From an uncultured Collinsella sp. (GTDB lineage: Bacteria; Actinomycetota; Coriobacteriia; Coriobacteriales; Coriobacteriaceae), in NCBI GenBank assembly GCA_900541475.1, contig UQJV01000005.1, positions 1-64,000 on the forward strand: DNA of 64,000 bases. Direction: 5' to 3'. A program made the position numbers and the translations under genes. The notes under the pieces are model-generated. The model was not told the origin of the DNA. It ran no database searches and saw only the letters and a program-made list of their open reading frames with translations. Below are positions 17,746 through 27,126 of this stretch, piece by piece; the first letter of the stretch is position 1, and each line of letters begins with the position of its first letter.

Positions 17746-18243
17746 TCACGAAAAGCGATGTTTGAGCGCTTCGACTACGTTGGGCGGCACAAACGTCGAC
17801 ACATCGCTGCCAAGCGACGCGATCTGGCGCACCACCGAGCTCGAGATGTAGCCGTACTGCGGAGCACTCATGACAAAGATGGATTCCAGCTCGCTATCCA
17901 GGCGATAGTTGAGGTCGGCCTGCTGCAGCTCATACTCAAAGTCGGTCATGGCGCGCAGACCCTTAACGACGGCACCTGCCCCCTGTTCACGTGCAAAGTC
18001 GACCAGCAGGCCAGTGAAGGGCAGCACCTCAACGCCGTCCAAATCGCCGAGGGCCTCACGGGCCAGCGCCACGCGCTCGTCGAGCATAAAGGTGGTACCC
18101 ACGCCGTTTTTACCCTGCGATTCGGCTACGGCGACGATCACGCTAGGAAAGATGCGGCGGGCTCGGCGGATCACGTCTATGTGACCAAAGGTGATGGGAT
18201 CGAAAGTGCCCGGGACGATCACGCGGTTGATGGTGTCATTCAT
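17746..18243 (-). CDS. coaD: Phosphopantetheine adenylyltransferase
   Basis: 165 residues. Nucleotidyltransferase motif GTFDPITFGHIDVIRRA (TxGH-type HxGH) near residue 12, and the C-terminal ISSSVVRQIASLGSDVSTFVP (ISSTxxR-type). Penultimate step of coenzyme A synthesis. ATG 18243 overlaps the rsmD stop by 8 bp and has AGGAC upstream; the much longer open frame upstream is rsmD read out of frame. Confidence 0.96.
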   Translation of the reverse strand: MNDTINRVIVPGTFDPITFGHIDVIRRARRIFPSVIVAVAESQGKNGVGTTFMLDERVALAREALGDLDGVEVLPFTGLLVDFAREQGAGAVVKGLRAMTDFEYELQQADLNYRLDSELESIFVMSAPQYGYISSSVVRQIASLGSDVSTFVPPNVVEALKHRFS

Positions 18244-18880
18244 GGGTGTCCTCCGAAGGCGCATCCTCGTCATTTTCGTTCTCGTAAGCAAGGTCGTTCT
18301 CGTCCTCGGCCACCCAGCGCAGCAAGTCAACCGAGGTAATGCCATAGCGCTTCTCCCGCACGGTCTCAAAACCAGCTGGATGAGCGCCCGCATCGGATGC
18401 GGCATGCTCAAACAGGGCAAAGGCCCCGGGTGCCAGCAAACCCTGTTGGGAAAGATTTTGCAGCAGCTCCTCGACCGGCTCGGCGCCAAACGCATAGGGC
18501 GGATCGAGCAGGACCAGATCAAAAGGACCGCCCGGCACGCGACCGCGCGAGGCACTCGCCAGCACATCGCCGGTAACGACACGCCAACGCGAGCGGTCGC
18601 GGCACAGCGACTCGACGTTCTTGGTGATCAGACGGGCGGCGTTGCGATCGATCTCAAACGTGGTGAGCGTGCGGGCGCCACGCGAGAGCATCTCGATTCC
18701 CAGGGCGCCGGAGCCGCCAAAAGCGTCCAGCACGCGGACCTCGTCCAAATCGAAGTCGAACGCCGACATGACCATGGATGCACATGCCTCGCGCACGCGA
18801 TCGGTCGTGGGACGGGTGACATCGCGCCCGCGCGGCTCTTCGATCTTACGGCCGCGCCATTCACCGCCGATGATTCTCAT
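18236..18880 (-). CDS. rsmD: 16S rRNA (guanine-966-N2)-methyltransferase RsmD
   Basis: 214 residues. Starts MRIIGGEWRGRKIEEPRG, SAM-binding VLDAFGGSGALGIEMLSRGA, and the catalytic DLVLLDPPYAFG (N/DPPY). Short acidic C-terminal tail (ENDEDAPSEDTHE). Overlaps recG by 4 bp and coaD by 8 bp, i.e. recG-rsmD-coaD is one translationally coupled unit, an arrangement widespread in Gram-positives. Confidence 0.95.
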   Translation of the reverse strand: MRIIGGEWRGRKIEEPRGRDVTRPTTDRVREACASMVMSAFDFDLDEVRVLDAFGGSGALGIEMLSRGARTLTTFEIDRNAARLITKNVESLCRDRSRWRVVTGDVLASASRGRVPGGPFDLVLLDPPYAFGAEPVEELLQNLSQQGLLAPGAFALFEHAASDAGAHPAGFETVREKRYGITSVDLLRWVAEDENDLAYENENDEDAPSEDTHE

Positions 18881-21054
18881 CCTCCGCTGACCTCCTTAAA
18901 GATATGTCGATAGCGCGTGGCGACCGCGTCGCGCAAGGGACGCGTCGCCACGGAGTCAAGGTTGCAAGCATACCGCAAGAGCTCGACCGCGTCCAAATGG
19001 GCCCATTCGATAAGATCCTCGTCGGCGTCCAGGTCCACAAAGCGCAGGGTCACGCCGCCATGCTGACGGTAGCCCAGGATTTCGCCCTCATGGCGCAAAC
19101 GCAGGTCCATCTGGGCGAGCGTAAAGCCGTCTGAGGTCTTTTCGAGCGACTGGAGGCGGTCTTGTGCCGCCGACGCGCCGCCGTTGCCCTTGGAGTGCGT
19201 CATGACCAGGCAGGTGCCCGACACGCTGCCGCGGCCCACGCGGCCGCGCAACTGGTGCAGGGCCGCCAAGCCAAAGCGCTCACCGTTCTCGATGATCATG
19301 ACGGTGGCGTTGGGCACGTCGACGCCCACCTCGACCACCGTGGTCGAAACGAGCACGTCGATCTCACCGCGCTTGAAGGCATCGATCACGCGGTCCTTCT
19401 CCCCCGCCGGCATGCGGCCATGAAGGCGCTCGATAGTAAGTCCCGGCAACGCCAGGCGCAGCCGGTCGAGCTCGGTTGCCGTATCGTGCAGCGGCACGGG
19501 GACGGTCACGCGGCCCTCATCGTCGCGGGCGATACCGGGGACATCCTCAAGCTCATCGGCCGAGTCGCTCGGCTCCACAAGCGGGCAGATCACGTAAGCC
19601 TGCTGGCCCTTTTCATGCGCCTCGCGAATGGCGCCGTAGGCCAGGTCGCGGCTCGACTCGGTGAGCACACGCGTCGTAACGCCCGCCCCCGGAACAGGCC
19701 GATGGCGGATGATGCTCGTGTCAAGGTCGCCGTAGACCGAGAGCGCCAACGTGCGCGGAATCGGCGTCGCCGTCATAACGAGCAGGTCGGCACCCGGGCC
19801 CTTGGCACGCAGGGCATTGCGCTGGCCCACACCAAAGCGGTGCTGCTCGTCGATGACGACAAGCGACAGATGCTTAAACGTCACGTCATCCGAAAGGACC
19901 GCGTGGGTTCCAAAGAGGACATCGAGCTCGCCCGATTTCAGCTGCGCATGGATCTGCTCGCGCTCGGCTGCCGGCGTGGCACCCGTCAGGAGCGCCCAGG
20001 ACATGCCGGCCTGCGAGAGCAAGGGGCCGGTCTTATCGGCATATTGGCGCGCCAGCACGCCCGTTGGCGCCATAACGCAGGACTGGGTGCCGCTATCGGC
20101 CGCAACGGCCAGCGCGCAGGCGGCGACGGCGGTCTTGCCGGTTCCGACGTCGCCCAGCAGCAGGCGGTTCATCACGCGCCCGCCATCGCACATGTCGTGC
20201 AGGATGTCTTGGAACGCGGCCTCCTGCTCGTCGCTCAGCGAAAACGGGAGGGCCTGCTTAAGCGCGGCCAGATGCTCGCCCGCGGTGTGGGCGTAGGGAA
20301 CGACCTCGACCATGCCACCGTCGTTGCGCAGACGCAGCGCCAGCTGAAGGTAGAGGCACTCCTCGTAGGCAAGCCGTGCGCGCGCGATATCGCGCTCGGC
20401 CATGCTCGATGGAAAGTGAATTGAGCGCAGCGCACGAGCATTGCTCATCAGGTGGCGCTTGACGCGTAAGCGTGCGGGAATCGGGTCGAAGGGATTGCCG
20501 ACAACCTCGAGCGCGCCGCTTACGATGCGGCGCATCCACGCCTGGCTCACGCCATCGCTCACATAATGGACCGGCAGTATGGTGCCCGCGGCACGTCCAT
20601 CCTCGAGCTTTTCGAAATGCGGCGAGGCCATCTGCTTAAAGCCGTAGGCAAACTCGACCTTACCCATCACGGCCAGGCGGTCGCCTTGCTTGAACTGCTG
20701 GGCAATCCAGGGCTGATGGAAAAAGGCGACCTGCAGCACGCCCGTCTCGTCCACCAGCGAGACCTCGGTCACCTGCATACGCGGGCGGGGCTGCTTTTGA
20801 ACGATACGATCGACCGTGGCGACAATCGTGCACACGGTACCGATGGGAGCCATCTCGATGGACCAGGAGCGCGTAAAGTCGAGATATCGGTGAGGGATAT
20901 GGAGAAGGAGGTCCCCCACCGTCCGAATTCCCAGACGGCGAAGGGCCTCCTCACGTTTACCCGAAACATATTTGAGTCGCGCGATATCCTCGTCGAGCGC
21001 ATTGCTCTGGGCAAAGCGCTCCGAGGCGCGCGGCACGGAGCACAGCTCGGACAT
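18877..21054 (-). CDS. recG: ATP-dependent DNA helicase RecG
   Basis: 725 residues. N-terminal wedge/OB domain (~50-180), helicase motif I GDVGTGKTAVAA, DEQH box VIDEQHRFGVGQRN, TATPIPRTLAL (motif III), and C-terminal motifs STTVVEVGVDVPNATVMII and QLRGRVGRG. Remodels stalled forks and branched DNA. Normal length. The start has little ribosome-site support but the N-terminus matches family length. Confidence 0.96.
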   Translation of the reverse strand: MSELCSVPRASERFAQSNALDEDIARLKYVSGKREEALRRLGIRTVGDLLLHIPHRYLDFTRSWSIEMAPIGTVCTIVATVDRIVQKQPRPRMQVTEVSLVDETGVLQVAFFHQPWIAQQFKQGDRLAVMGKVEFAYGFKQMASPHFEKLEDGRAAGTILPVHYVSDGVSQAWMRRIVSGALEVVGNPFDPIPARLRVKRHLMSNARALRSIHFPSSMAERDIARARLAYEECLYLQLALRLRNDGGMVEVVPYAHTAGEHLAALKQALPFSLSDEQEAAFQDILHDMCDGGRVMNRLLLGDVGTGKTAVAACALAVAADSGTQSCVMAPTGVLARQYADKTGPLLSQAGMSWALLTGATPAAEREQIHAQLKSGELDVLFGTHAVLSDDVTFKHLSLVVIDEQHRFGVGQRNALRAKGPGADLLVMTATPIPRTLALSVYGDLDTSIIRHRPVPGAGVTTRVLTESSRDLAYGAIREAHEKGQQAYVICPLVEPSDSADELEDVPGIARDDEGRVTVPVPLHDTATELDRLRLALPGLTIERLHGRMPAGEKDRVIDAFKRGEIDVLVSTTVVEVGVDVPNATVMIIENGERFGLAALHQLRGRVGRGSVSGTCLVMTHSKGNGGASAAQDRLQSLEKTSDGFTLAQMDLRLRHEGEILGYRQHGGVTLRFVDLDADEDLIEWAHLDAVELLRYACNLDSVATRPLRDAVATRYRHIFKEVSGG

Positions 21055-21064
21055 GGGTAGATGC

Positions 21065-22726
21065 CTACTCGATCGAGAAGATCACGGGATAGAGCGGCTG
21101 CTCGCCACGATGAGCATCGATCTCCAGGTCGGGCTGAGCCTCCTCGATGGCGTCGACGATCTCCTGGAAGGCCTCATCGGACAGCTCCTCGCCGGCCAGA
21201 ATCGTCAGTGCGTCGCCCTCCTCTTCCTCCTGCATGCGGTTGATGCAATCGAGCGTGACCTGCTTCACATCGGAGCCGACCACGTCGATGGAGCCGGCAA
21301 TGATACCCATGACATCACCGGAGTGAATCGGAGAGCCGTCAGAGGCGCTGGAATCGCGCACGGCACGGGTGACCTCGCCATCGCGGACCTCGCTGATGGC
21401 GTCGACCATAGCGGCGACGGCGTCCTCGAGCTCGGAATCGGGCAGGACAGCGAACAGCGCGGAGAAGGCCTGCGGAACGGTCTTAGTGGGAACGACGGCG
21501 ACCTTCTTGTCGGTGCAGGCAGAGGCAGCGGCCTCGGCAGCCATGCGGATATTGCCGTTATTGGGCAGGATGATGACCGAGGTCGCGTTGACCTGGTCGA
21601 CGGCGCCCAGCAGGTCGGCGGTCGAGGGGTTCATGGTCTGACCACCCGAGACGATCACGTCAACGCCGAGGGACTTGAGGATGTCGGCCTCGCCGGAACC
21701 GGCGGCAACGGCGACAAAGCCCAAAGCCTTGACAGGTTCGGCAGCCTTTTCCTGGTCCTCATGAATCTTGGCGGTACGGTCGTGGGCCTCCATCTCCATG
21801 TTGTGGATAAAGACCTCGTAGATCTGACCAAGCTGCAGCATGTGCTCGAGCACCAGGTTGGGGGTATTGGAGTGCACGTGAATCTTGTAGTCGGGGTAGG
21901 CACCCACGAGCAGCTCGCAGTCGCCCATGGAGCCCAGGAACTTAAGGCACTCGTCCTCGTCAAACGGGGCGTCGGCCTTAAAGAGGAACTCGTTGCAGTA
22001 GCGGAACTCCGAGCCCTCCCAGTCGTCGTTGGCCTCGATCTCAACGCGACCAAGGGCCGCGTCGCGGGCAGAGCCAGCGGAATCAAACGTGGCGGAGAAA
22101 TCCTCGACAACGGTGCTGCGGCCAAGCGCGGCGGCAACAAAGTTCTCCAGGAAGATGGCAAAGCCAAAGGCGCCAGAGTCGACCACGCCGTTCTCCTTCA
22201 GAACGGGCAGCAGGTCGGGCGTGCGGGCGACGGACTGATAGGCCTCGACGACGATGGCATCGAGCGCATCCTCGGCCGAGAACTTCTTCTTTTCGCACTC
22301 GTCGGCCTTGGTCGAAACATCTCGCAGGACCGTGAGAATCGTGCCCTCGATGGGTTTACGGACAGCCTGGAAGGCGACCTTGACGGCACGGCGGAAGGCG
22401 AAGGCGATGTTGGCGGACGTGATAGGCTCATCGGCGGAGACGAGACCCTCGGCCACGCCGCGCAGAATCTGCGAGGTGATGACGCCGGAGTTGCCGCGAG
22501 CGCCCATCAGGGAGCCGTGGGTGATGGCGCCGGCGATGGCCTCCATATCCGCATCGGCGGGAAGGGCGGAAAGCTCCTTGGTCACCGAGGCGAGCGTGAG
22601 CGACATGTTGGTACCGGTGTCGCCGTCGGGCACGGGGAAGACGTTGAGCTTGTTGATCTCCTCGGCCTTGTCGGAAACGGCAGCCGCAGCGATCGGAAAA
22701 CAGGTGCGAATGGTCTTTGCAATCAT
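21065..22726 (-). CDS. DAK2 domain protein, FakA/YloV type (fatty acid kinase A-like)
   Basis: 553 residues. N-terminal DhaL-type kinase domain with INKLNVFPVPDGDTGTNMSLTL (Mg-ATP Asp residues at ~31-36) and MGARGNSGVITSQILRG; the middle and C-terminal domains bind the FakB partner in characterised relatives. Phosphorylates FakB-bound fatty acids for incorporation into phospholipid. Adjacent to the Asp23-family gene, as in many Gram-positives. GGAG lies ~10 nt before ATG. No fakB gene is in the window. Confidence 0.88.
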   Translation of the reverse strand: MIAKTIRTCFPIAAAAVSDKAEEINKLNVFPVPDGDTGTNMSLTLASVTKELSALPADADMEAIAGAITHGSLMGARGNSGVITSQILRGVAEGLVSADEPITSANIAFAFRRAVKVAFQAVRKPIEGTILTVLRDVSTKADECEKKKFSAEDALDAIVVEAYQSVARTPDLLPVLKENGVVDSGAFGFAIFLENFVAAALGRSTVVEDFSATFDSAGSARDAALGRVEIEANDDWEGSEFRYCNEFLFKADAPFDEDECLKFLGSMGDCELLVGAYPDYKIHVHSNTPNLVLEHMLQLGQIYEVFIHNMEMEAHDRTAKIHEDQEKAAEPVKALGFVAVAAGSGEADILKSLGVDVIVSGGQTMNPSTADLLGAVDQVNATSVIILPNNGNIRMAAEAAASACTDKKVAVVPTKTVPQAFSALFAVLPDSELEDAVAAMVDAISEVRDGEVTRAVRDSSASDGSPIHSGDVMGIIAGSIDVVGSDVKQVTLDCINRMQEEEEGDALTILAGEELSDEAFQEIVDAIEEAQPDLEIDAHRGEQPLYPVIFSIE

Positions 22727-22753
22727 GGGTATTTGAATCTCCGTTTTCGGATG

Positions 22754-23110
22754 CTAGTTCAGACGGCTCTTGAGCGCGTCGATGTGGATGCCGATCTTAA
22801 GGCTGGCGGGATCGATCTGGGCGATCTCCTGCAGGGTGAAGGCAACGGAGCTCGAAAGATTGTGGCAGACGGACTTCATGTTGACGCCGTTCTCGAGCAC
22901 GACGTGAAGATCGACCGTAAGGCCGTTCTCGTCGGCGGAGACAAGCACGCCCTTGCGGAGGCGCTGACCGGCAAGCAGGCGCACGCTCTCGGCGCCTTGG
23001 AGCTGCTCAGCCATGCCGACGACGCCATAGCACGTCATCGCTGCATAACCGGCAATATCGGCAATAACGTCGTTCGAGACGCTCAGGCTGCCGTTAATGG
23101 TCTCAGACAC
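22754..23110 (-). CDS. Asp23/Gls24 family protein
   Basis: 118 residues. Short alpha/beta domain with DVIADIAGYAAMTCYGVVGM and VDLHVVLENGVNMKSVCHNL, typical of the Asp23/YloU envelope-stress family. GTG at 23110 has AGGAG 6 nt upstream and gives the family-normal start VSETINGSL; an ATG further upstream would add 11 unsupported residues. Cotranscribed with the DAK2 gene. Confidence 0.88.
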   Translation of the reverse strand: MSETINGSLSVSNDVIADIAGYAAMTCYGVVGMAEQLQGAESVRLLAGQRLRKGVLVSADENGLTVDLHVVLENGVNMKSVCHNLSSSVAFTLQEIAQIDPASLKIGIHIDALKSRLN

Positions 23111-23270
23111 AAGAATCTCCTTATCTGGTGCTCGCGGCACCATGTCGTGGGAGCAATCATTGCAATATTCTACAACGACCGCGCCATGTTGAGGTGGCGG
23201 GTCACGGGATTACATCCTCGACACGAAATGTTGATACGGTAACGTTCGCGCCAGGCGATCGCGGCATGAA

Positions 23271-23298
23271 AAAACCCGCCACATAAGCGACGGGTTTT
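23271..23298 (-). terminator. Intrinsic terminator after tRNA-Asn
   Basis: AAAACCCG pairs with CGGGTTTT (23291-23298); leftward transcripts end in a run of T (plus strand GAAAAAA at 23268-23274). It lies directly 3' of the tRNA. Confidence 0.75.
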
Positions 23299-23304
23299 AC
23301 AACC

Positions 23305-23379
23305 TGGCTCCCCGGGTAGGACTCGAACCTACAACAGCGCGGTTAACAGCCGCGTGCTCTACCATTGAGCTACCGAGGA
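23305..23379 (-). tRNA. tRNA-Asn (GTT)
   Basis: Reads 5'-TCCTCGG..., with a D arm AGCTCAATGGTAGAGC, anticodon arm containing CTGTTAACC (anticodon GTT), T arm TAGGTTCGAGTCCTA and 3' CCGGGGAGCCA with encoded CCA. The 7-bp acceptor stem pairs throughout, with one T-G. A terminator follows. Confidence 0.96.
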
Positions 23380-23463
23380 ATAGGTGCGTGCTCTCAAGCA
23401 ACGAAGTTTATTATACGGACGAATCAGCTTAGGGCAAGAACTTTTTTGAGAATTTTTCCGACC

Positions 23464-23491
23464 TAGTCATTGGGGACGTCCCCAATGACTA
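23464..23491. repeat. 28-nt perfect palindrome (repeat family)
   Basis: TAGTCATTGGGG-ACGT-CCCCAATGACTA is perfectly self-complementary over 28 nt. A degenerate copy is at 3289-3310. Sits between rpoD and tRNA-Asn, outside the neighbouring terminators. Confidence 0.8.
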
Positions 23492-23506
23492 CCCAACGAC
23501 TACATG

Positions 23507-23541
23507 AAAGCGCCCCCAAGCGGATGTGCTTGAGGGCGCTT
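23507..23541 (-). terminator. Intrinsic terminator of rpoD
   Basis: AAAGCGCCCCCAAGC pairs with GCTTGAGGGCGCTT (about 14 bp, one mismatch, 6-nt loop), 14 nt after the rpoD stop; T-rich sequence follows leftward only weakly. Confidence 0.75.
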
Positions 23542-23554
23542 CTTGCTTGCGAGG

Positions 23555-24901
23555 TTAAGACTCAATATAGTCTTTGAGCTTGCTGGAGCGGCTGGGGTGA
23601 CGGAGCTTGGCCAGGGTCTTGGACTCGATCTGACGGATGCGCTCACGCGTGACGCCAAACTCGCGGCCGACTTCCTCGAGCGTACGGGGATGTCCGTCAA
23701 CAAGGCCAAAGCGCAGCTCGATAACCTTGCGCTCACGATCGGCAAGCGAGTCGAGCACCTGGGTGAGCTGCTCCTGCAGCATGGAGAAGCTGGCGGCATC
23801 GGGCGGAACGATAGCCTGGGAGTCCTCGATGAAGTCGCCCAGCTGGGAATCCTCTTCCTCGCCGATAGGGGTCTCGAGCGACACGGGCTCCTGCGAAATC
23901 TTCTGGATCTCGCGGACGCGGTCGGCACTCATGTCCATCTCGGCACCGATCTCCTCGGGGGTCGGATCGCGACCCAGGTCCTGGAGAAGCTGGCGCTGCA
24001 CGCGAACGAGTTTGTTGATGGTCTCGACCATGTGCACGGGAATACGGATGGTACGGGCCTGGTCGGCGATAGCGCGCGTGATGGCCTGACGGATCCACCA
24101 CGTGGCGTACGTGGAGAACTTAAAGCCCTTCTGGTAGTCGAACTTCTCGACGGCGCGGATCAGACCGAGGTTGCCCTCCTGGATCAGGTCCAAGAACAGC
24201 ATGCCGCGACCGACGTAGCGCTTGGCGATGGAGACGACCAGACGCAGGTTGGCGCTGATGAGCGCCTGCTTGGCCTCGAGACCCACGTTCTCGATACGGG
24301 TCAGGCGACGCATCTCGGCGCGGGTAAGCTCGATCTCGCCCGCCTCGGCGGCCTCGAGCTTCTCGGTGGCATCGAGACCGGCCTCGATCTTCATGGCCAG
24401 ATCGACCTCTTCGGAGGCGGTCAACAGGTCGACCTTACCGATCTCCTTAAGGTACATACGAACCGGGTCGCCGGTCAGCATCACCGTGGAGGCATCGATG
24501 CCGCGCACGCGCGAGCGCGAACGGGACGTACGCACGGTGCGCTTCTTCTTGCTCTTGGAAGAACCCATCTCGGCGTCGGCCTGACGGGCCATCTTAAGCT
24601 CGTGATCGTCGAGTGAACCGGAATCGTGCTCGTCGTCATCGAAATCATCGGTATCGCTATCGTTATCGTCATCTTCGACGCCCATGGGAGCGTCGTCGTT
24701 TCCGCTCGCGGAGATAATCTGGATGCCGCTGTTGCGCAGCGCGGAATACACCGCGTTGAGTTGCTCGTCGGATACATCGATATCCTTCAGGGCGACCTGA
24801 ATCTCGTCCTCGGTTACCGAAGTCCTGTTTGAGCCGTTGCCCATGAGCTTTGCAACGTAGGATTCCAGCCCAGTACCCGTGCTCTCACTCTTATTTGGCA
24901 C
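23555..24901 (-). CDS. rpoD: RNA polymerase primary sigma factor (RpoD/SigA)
   Basis: 448 residues. N-terminal region 1.1-like and an acidic linker (about 75-105), region 2 with GNLGLIRAVEKFDYQKGFKFSTYATWW (quoted in part: FDYQKGFKFSTYATWWIRQA), region 3, and region 4 with LEEVGREFGVTRERIRQIESK binding the -35 box. I prefer the GTG at 24901, which has AAGGGAG at proper spacing; the ATG 15 nt upstream contains that site in its own codons. Follows dnaG in the same direction, the classic macromolecular-synthesis pairing. Confidence 0.96.
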   Translation of the reverse strand: MPNKSESTGTGLESYVAKLMGNGSNRTSVTEDEIQVALKDIDVSDEQLNAVYSALRNSGIQIISASGNDDAPMGVEDDDNDSDTDDFDDDEHDSGSLDDHELKMARQADAEMGSSKSKKKRTVRTSRSRSRVRGIDASTVMLTGDPVRMYLKEIGKVDLLTASEEVDLAMKIEAGLDATEKLEAAEAGEIELTRAEMRRLTRIENVGLEAKQALISANLRLVVSIAKRYVGRGMLFLDLIQEGNLGLIRAVEKFDYQKGFKFSTYATWWIRQAITRAIADQARTIRIPVHMVETINKLVRVQRQLLQDLGRDPTPEEIGAEMDMSADRVREIQKISQEPVSLETPIGEEEDSQLGDFIEDSQAIVPPDAASFSMLQEQLTQVLDSLADRERKVIELRFGLVDGHPRTLEEVGREFGVTRERIRQIESKTLAKLRHPSRSSKLKDYIES

Positions 24902-25011
24902 AGATTCTCCCTTCATAGTCCACAGGACTCATTACTTTAGCACACACCTACACCTCTATACCCAAAATTCAGACTGGATATAGGCGCAAATACGCTGGTT
25001 GACCACAACAT

Positions 25012-27126
25012 CTAGGCCTGCTCGGCGCCCGCAGTCTCCAAACCGATCAAACGGAACGGATCCGCCACGCCGCCGATCGACTTTTGGAGCTCACGCTGGC
25101 GCTGAGAATCTTGCATCGCCTGCATCGTCAGCACACGGCGTGCCTCATCGTCGAGCGACCGGTCCTGGCGAAGCTTGGCCTGTGCGGCGCGCATGCGGCG
25201 CTTGATGGTGTAGAGCTCGAGGGTGTCGAGCATAAACACGATGTTCGTCTCGGTGGGGTGCTTACTCGTCGACGAAATGCGCCCGGCACTGACAAGCAGC
25301 GCTGCCTCGGGACACACGGCGCGCGCCGCATCCATGCACGCCGTGGGGTCGGTGCCCGGCGGCGTCGCGAGCACGGCCCACGCGATGGACTCGTGACGCG
25401 GATCCACCCACTCGATCGAGCAGATGCGATCGGCATACGTGCGGAACAGGTCGGGGTAGCTCGTGAGCATCGTCAGCAGCTCGCGCTCCCCCGCCAAAGA
25501 CTTTCGCTCTAGGTCGGTCAGCACGATCGGCATCGTCGGCGACGCGGGCGCGCCCATTATATCGGCGACCGGTGCCGCGCCATCCATACCAACCGGCACA
25601 TCAATCGGCGGCATATCGTCGACAGCCTCGACCGGCGCGGCCCCGTAGGCCTCGAGCGGCACATAGTCGTACGGTTCTTCCTCGACCGGTGCGGACACCG
25701 GCGGCGTCGCCCCCGACGCCCAAGCGCCGCGAGGCGCCCCCTGCGAACCAGACGCCCGACCGCCCGCGCTGCCTGCACGCTCGGCCTGCGCCCGCTGGCG
25801 CTCGTAGTTCTGCTCGCGACGACGCTCGGCGTCCTCGCGCTTGGCAACATCGCGAAACACACGGCCCGAGCTCGAGCGCACCGTCTCCAGATCCAAACCC
25901 AGCAGGTCGGCAATCTGGATAAAGTACGTATCGATCATGTAGCTATCGCGCAGCGGATAGATGAGCGTCAGTGCATCCTCGAGCGCCTTGGCACGACCGC
26001 CCGGCGTGGTAATGTCGCTCGACTCCTGCAGTGAGCGGTACACAAAGTCCATGAGGGGCTCGGCGGCATCGATGCGCGCCTGCAGAGCCTCGCCACCATG
26101 CGCGGTGATGAACTCCATGGGGTCGTTGCCGTCGGGAAGCACCACGCAGCGCAGGTCCATCGAATCCTGCTCGATAAACTGAATCGCGCGGCGTGCGGCC
26201 TTTTGACCGGCGGCGTCGCCATCGAACATATATACAATGCGCTTGGCAAAGCGGGTGAGCGTCTTTACATGATGTTCCGTCAGCGCCGTGCCCAGCGTGG
26301 CGACGACGTTTTTAATCCCCGCCTCCCAGCAGGCGATACAGTCGGTATATCCCTCCACCACGATGGCGGTATCCTGCGCGACGATAAACTCCTTGGCCCA
26401 GTTAAAGCCATAGAGGTTTCGCTTTTTATGGAACACGCTCGTCTCGGCGGTGTTGAGGTACTTAGGCTGGCCGTCGCCCATAATGCGCCCGCCAAAGGCG
26501 ATGTTATGACCCTGCTCGTCAAAAATGGGAAACATCACGCGGTCGTAAAAACGGTCGGCAAGCTGCCCGCGACCACGGCTCACGGCCACATTGGCGTCGA
26601 TCATCTCCTGCGGGGTAAAGCCCGCCTGCGACAGATGCGACACCAGCGCATTGCGACCCGGTGCAAAGCCCAGGCAGTAGCGGCGGCAGACATCGCCGCC
26701 CATACCGCGACTGGCGAAGTACTCGCGCGGACGGCTGTCCTTACCGCGCATAAGCATGGTGTGATAGAACTGGGCGGTTTCCGCACATAGGTCGTAGATG
26801 CGGGCGCGCTTGGTGCCGCGCTCGCGATAAGCGCCGGTATCGTGCAGCTCAATGCCGGCACGGTCGGCCAGGTAGCGAATCGACTCGGGAAAGCTCAGGT
26901 TCTCGCGCTTCATGATGTAGGTGAAGACGTCGCCGCCCTCGCCACAGCCAAAGCAGTGCCACACCTGCGTGGCAGGGATAATGTGAAACGACGGGGTCTT
27001 TTCGCCATGGAAGGGGCAGCAACCCCAAAACTCATGGCCGCGGGGCTTGAGCTCAACCGTTTCCTGCACGATGGCAACCAGATCGGACGCAGCGCGTACC
27101 TGGTCTTTTTCCTCATCGCTAATCAC
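25012..27126 (-). CDS. dnaG: DNA primase DnaG
   Basis: 704 residues. CHC2 zinc finger CCPFHGEKTPSF...HCFGCGEGGD near 36-65, TOPRIM core with VVEGYTDCIACW and FDGDAAGQKAA, then a Pro/Ala-rich linker (~460-540) and a C-terminal helicase-binding domain. Makes replication primers. The linker is long and low-complexity. Overlaps ribF by 8 bp; downstream (leftward) is rpoD. Confidence 0.96.
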   Translation of the reverse strand: MISDEEKDQVRAASDLVAIVQETVELKPRGHEFWGCCPFHGEKTPSFHIIPATQVWHCFGCGEGGDVFTYIMKRENLSFPESIRYLADRAGIELHDTGAYRERGTKRARIYDLCAETAQFYHTMLMRGKDSRPREYFASRGMGGDVCRRYCLGFAPGRNALVSHLSQAGFTPQEMIDANVAVSRGRGQLADRFYDRVMFPIFDEQGHNIAFGGRIMGDGQPKYLNTAETSVFHKKRNLYGFNWAKEFIVAQDTAIVVEGYTDCIACWEAGIKNVVATLGTALTEHHVKTLTRFAKRIVYMFDGDAAGQKAARRAIQFIEQDSMDLRCVVLPDGNDPMEFITAHGGEALQARIDAAEPLMDFVYRSLQESSDITTPGGRAKALEDALTLIYPLRDSYMIDTYFIQIADLLGLDLETVRSSSGRVFRDVAKREDAERRREQNYERQRAQAERAGSAGGRASGSQGAPRGAWASGATPPVSAPVEEEPYDYVPLEAYGAAPVEAVDDMPPIDVPVGMDGAAPVADIMGAPASPTMPIVLTDLERKSLAGERELLTMLTSYPDLFRTYADRICSIEWVDPRHESIAWAVLATPPGTDPTACMDAARAVCPEAALLVSAGRISSTSKHPTETNIVFMLDTLELYTIKRRMRAAQAKLRQDRSLDDEARRVLTMQAMQDSQRQRELQKSIGGVADPFRLIGLETAGAEQA

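Noticed and set aside
20972..23242. 756-residue rightward open frame
   Set aside because: Spans the DAK2 and Asp23 genes in antisense; low complexity, no motif.
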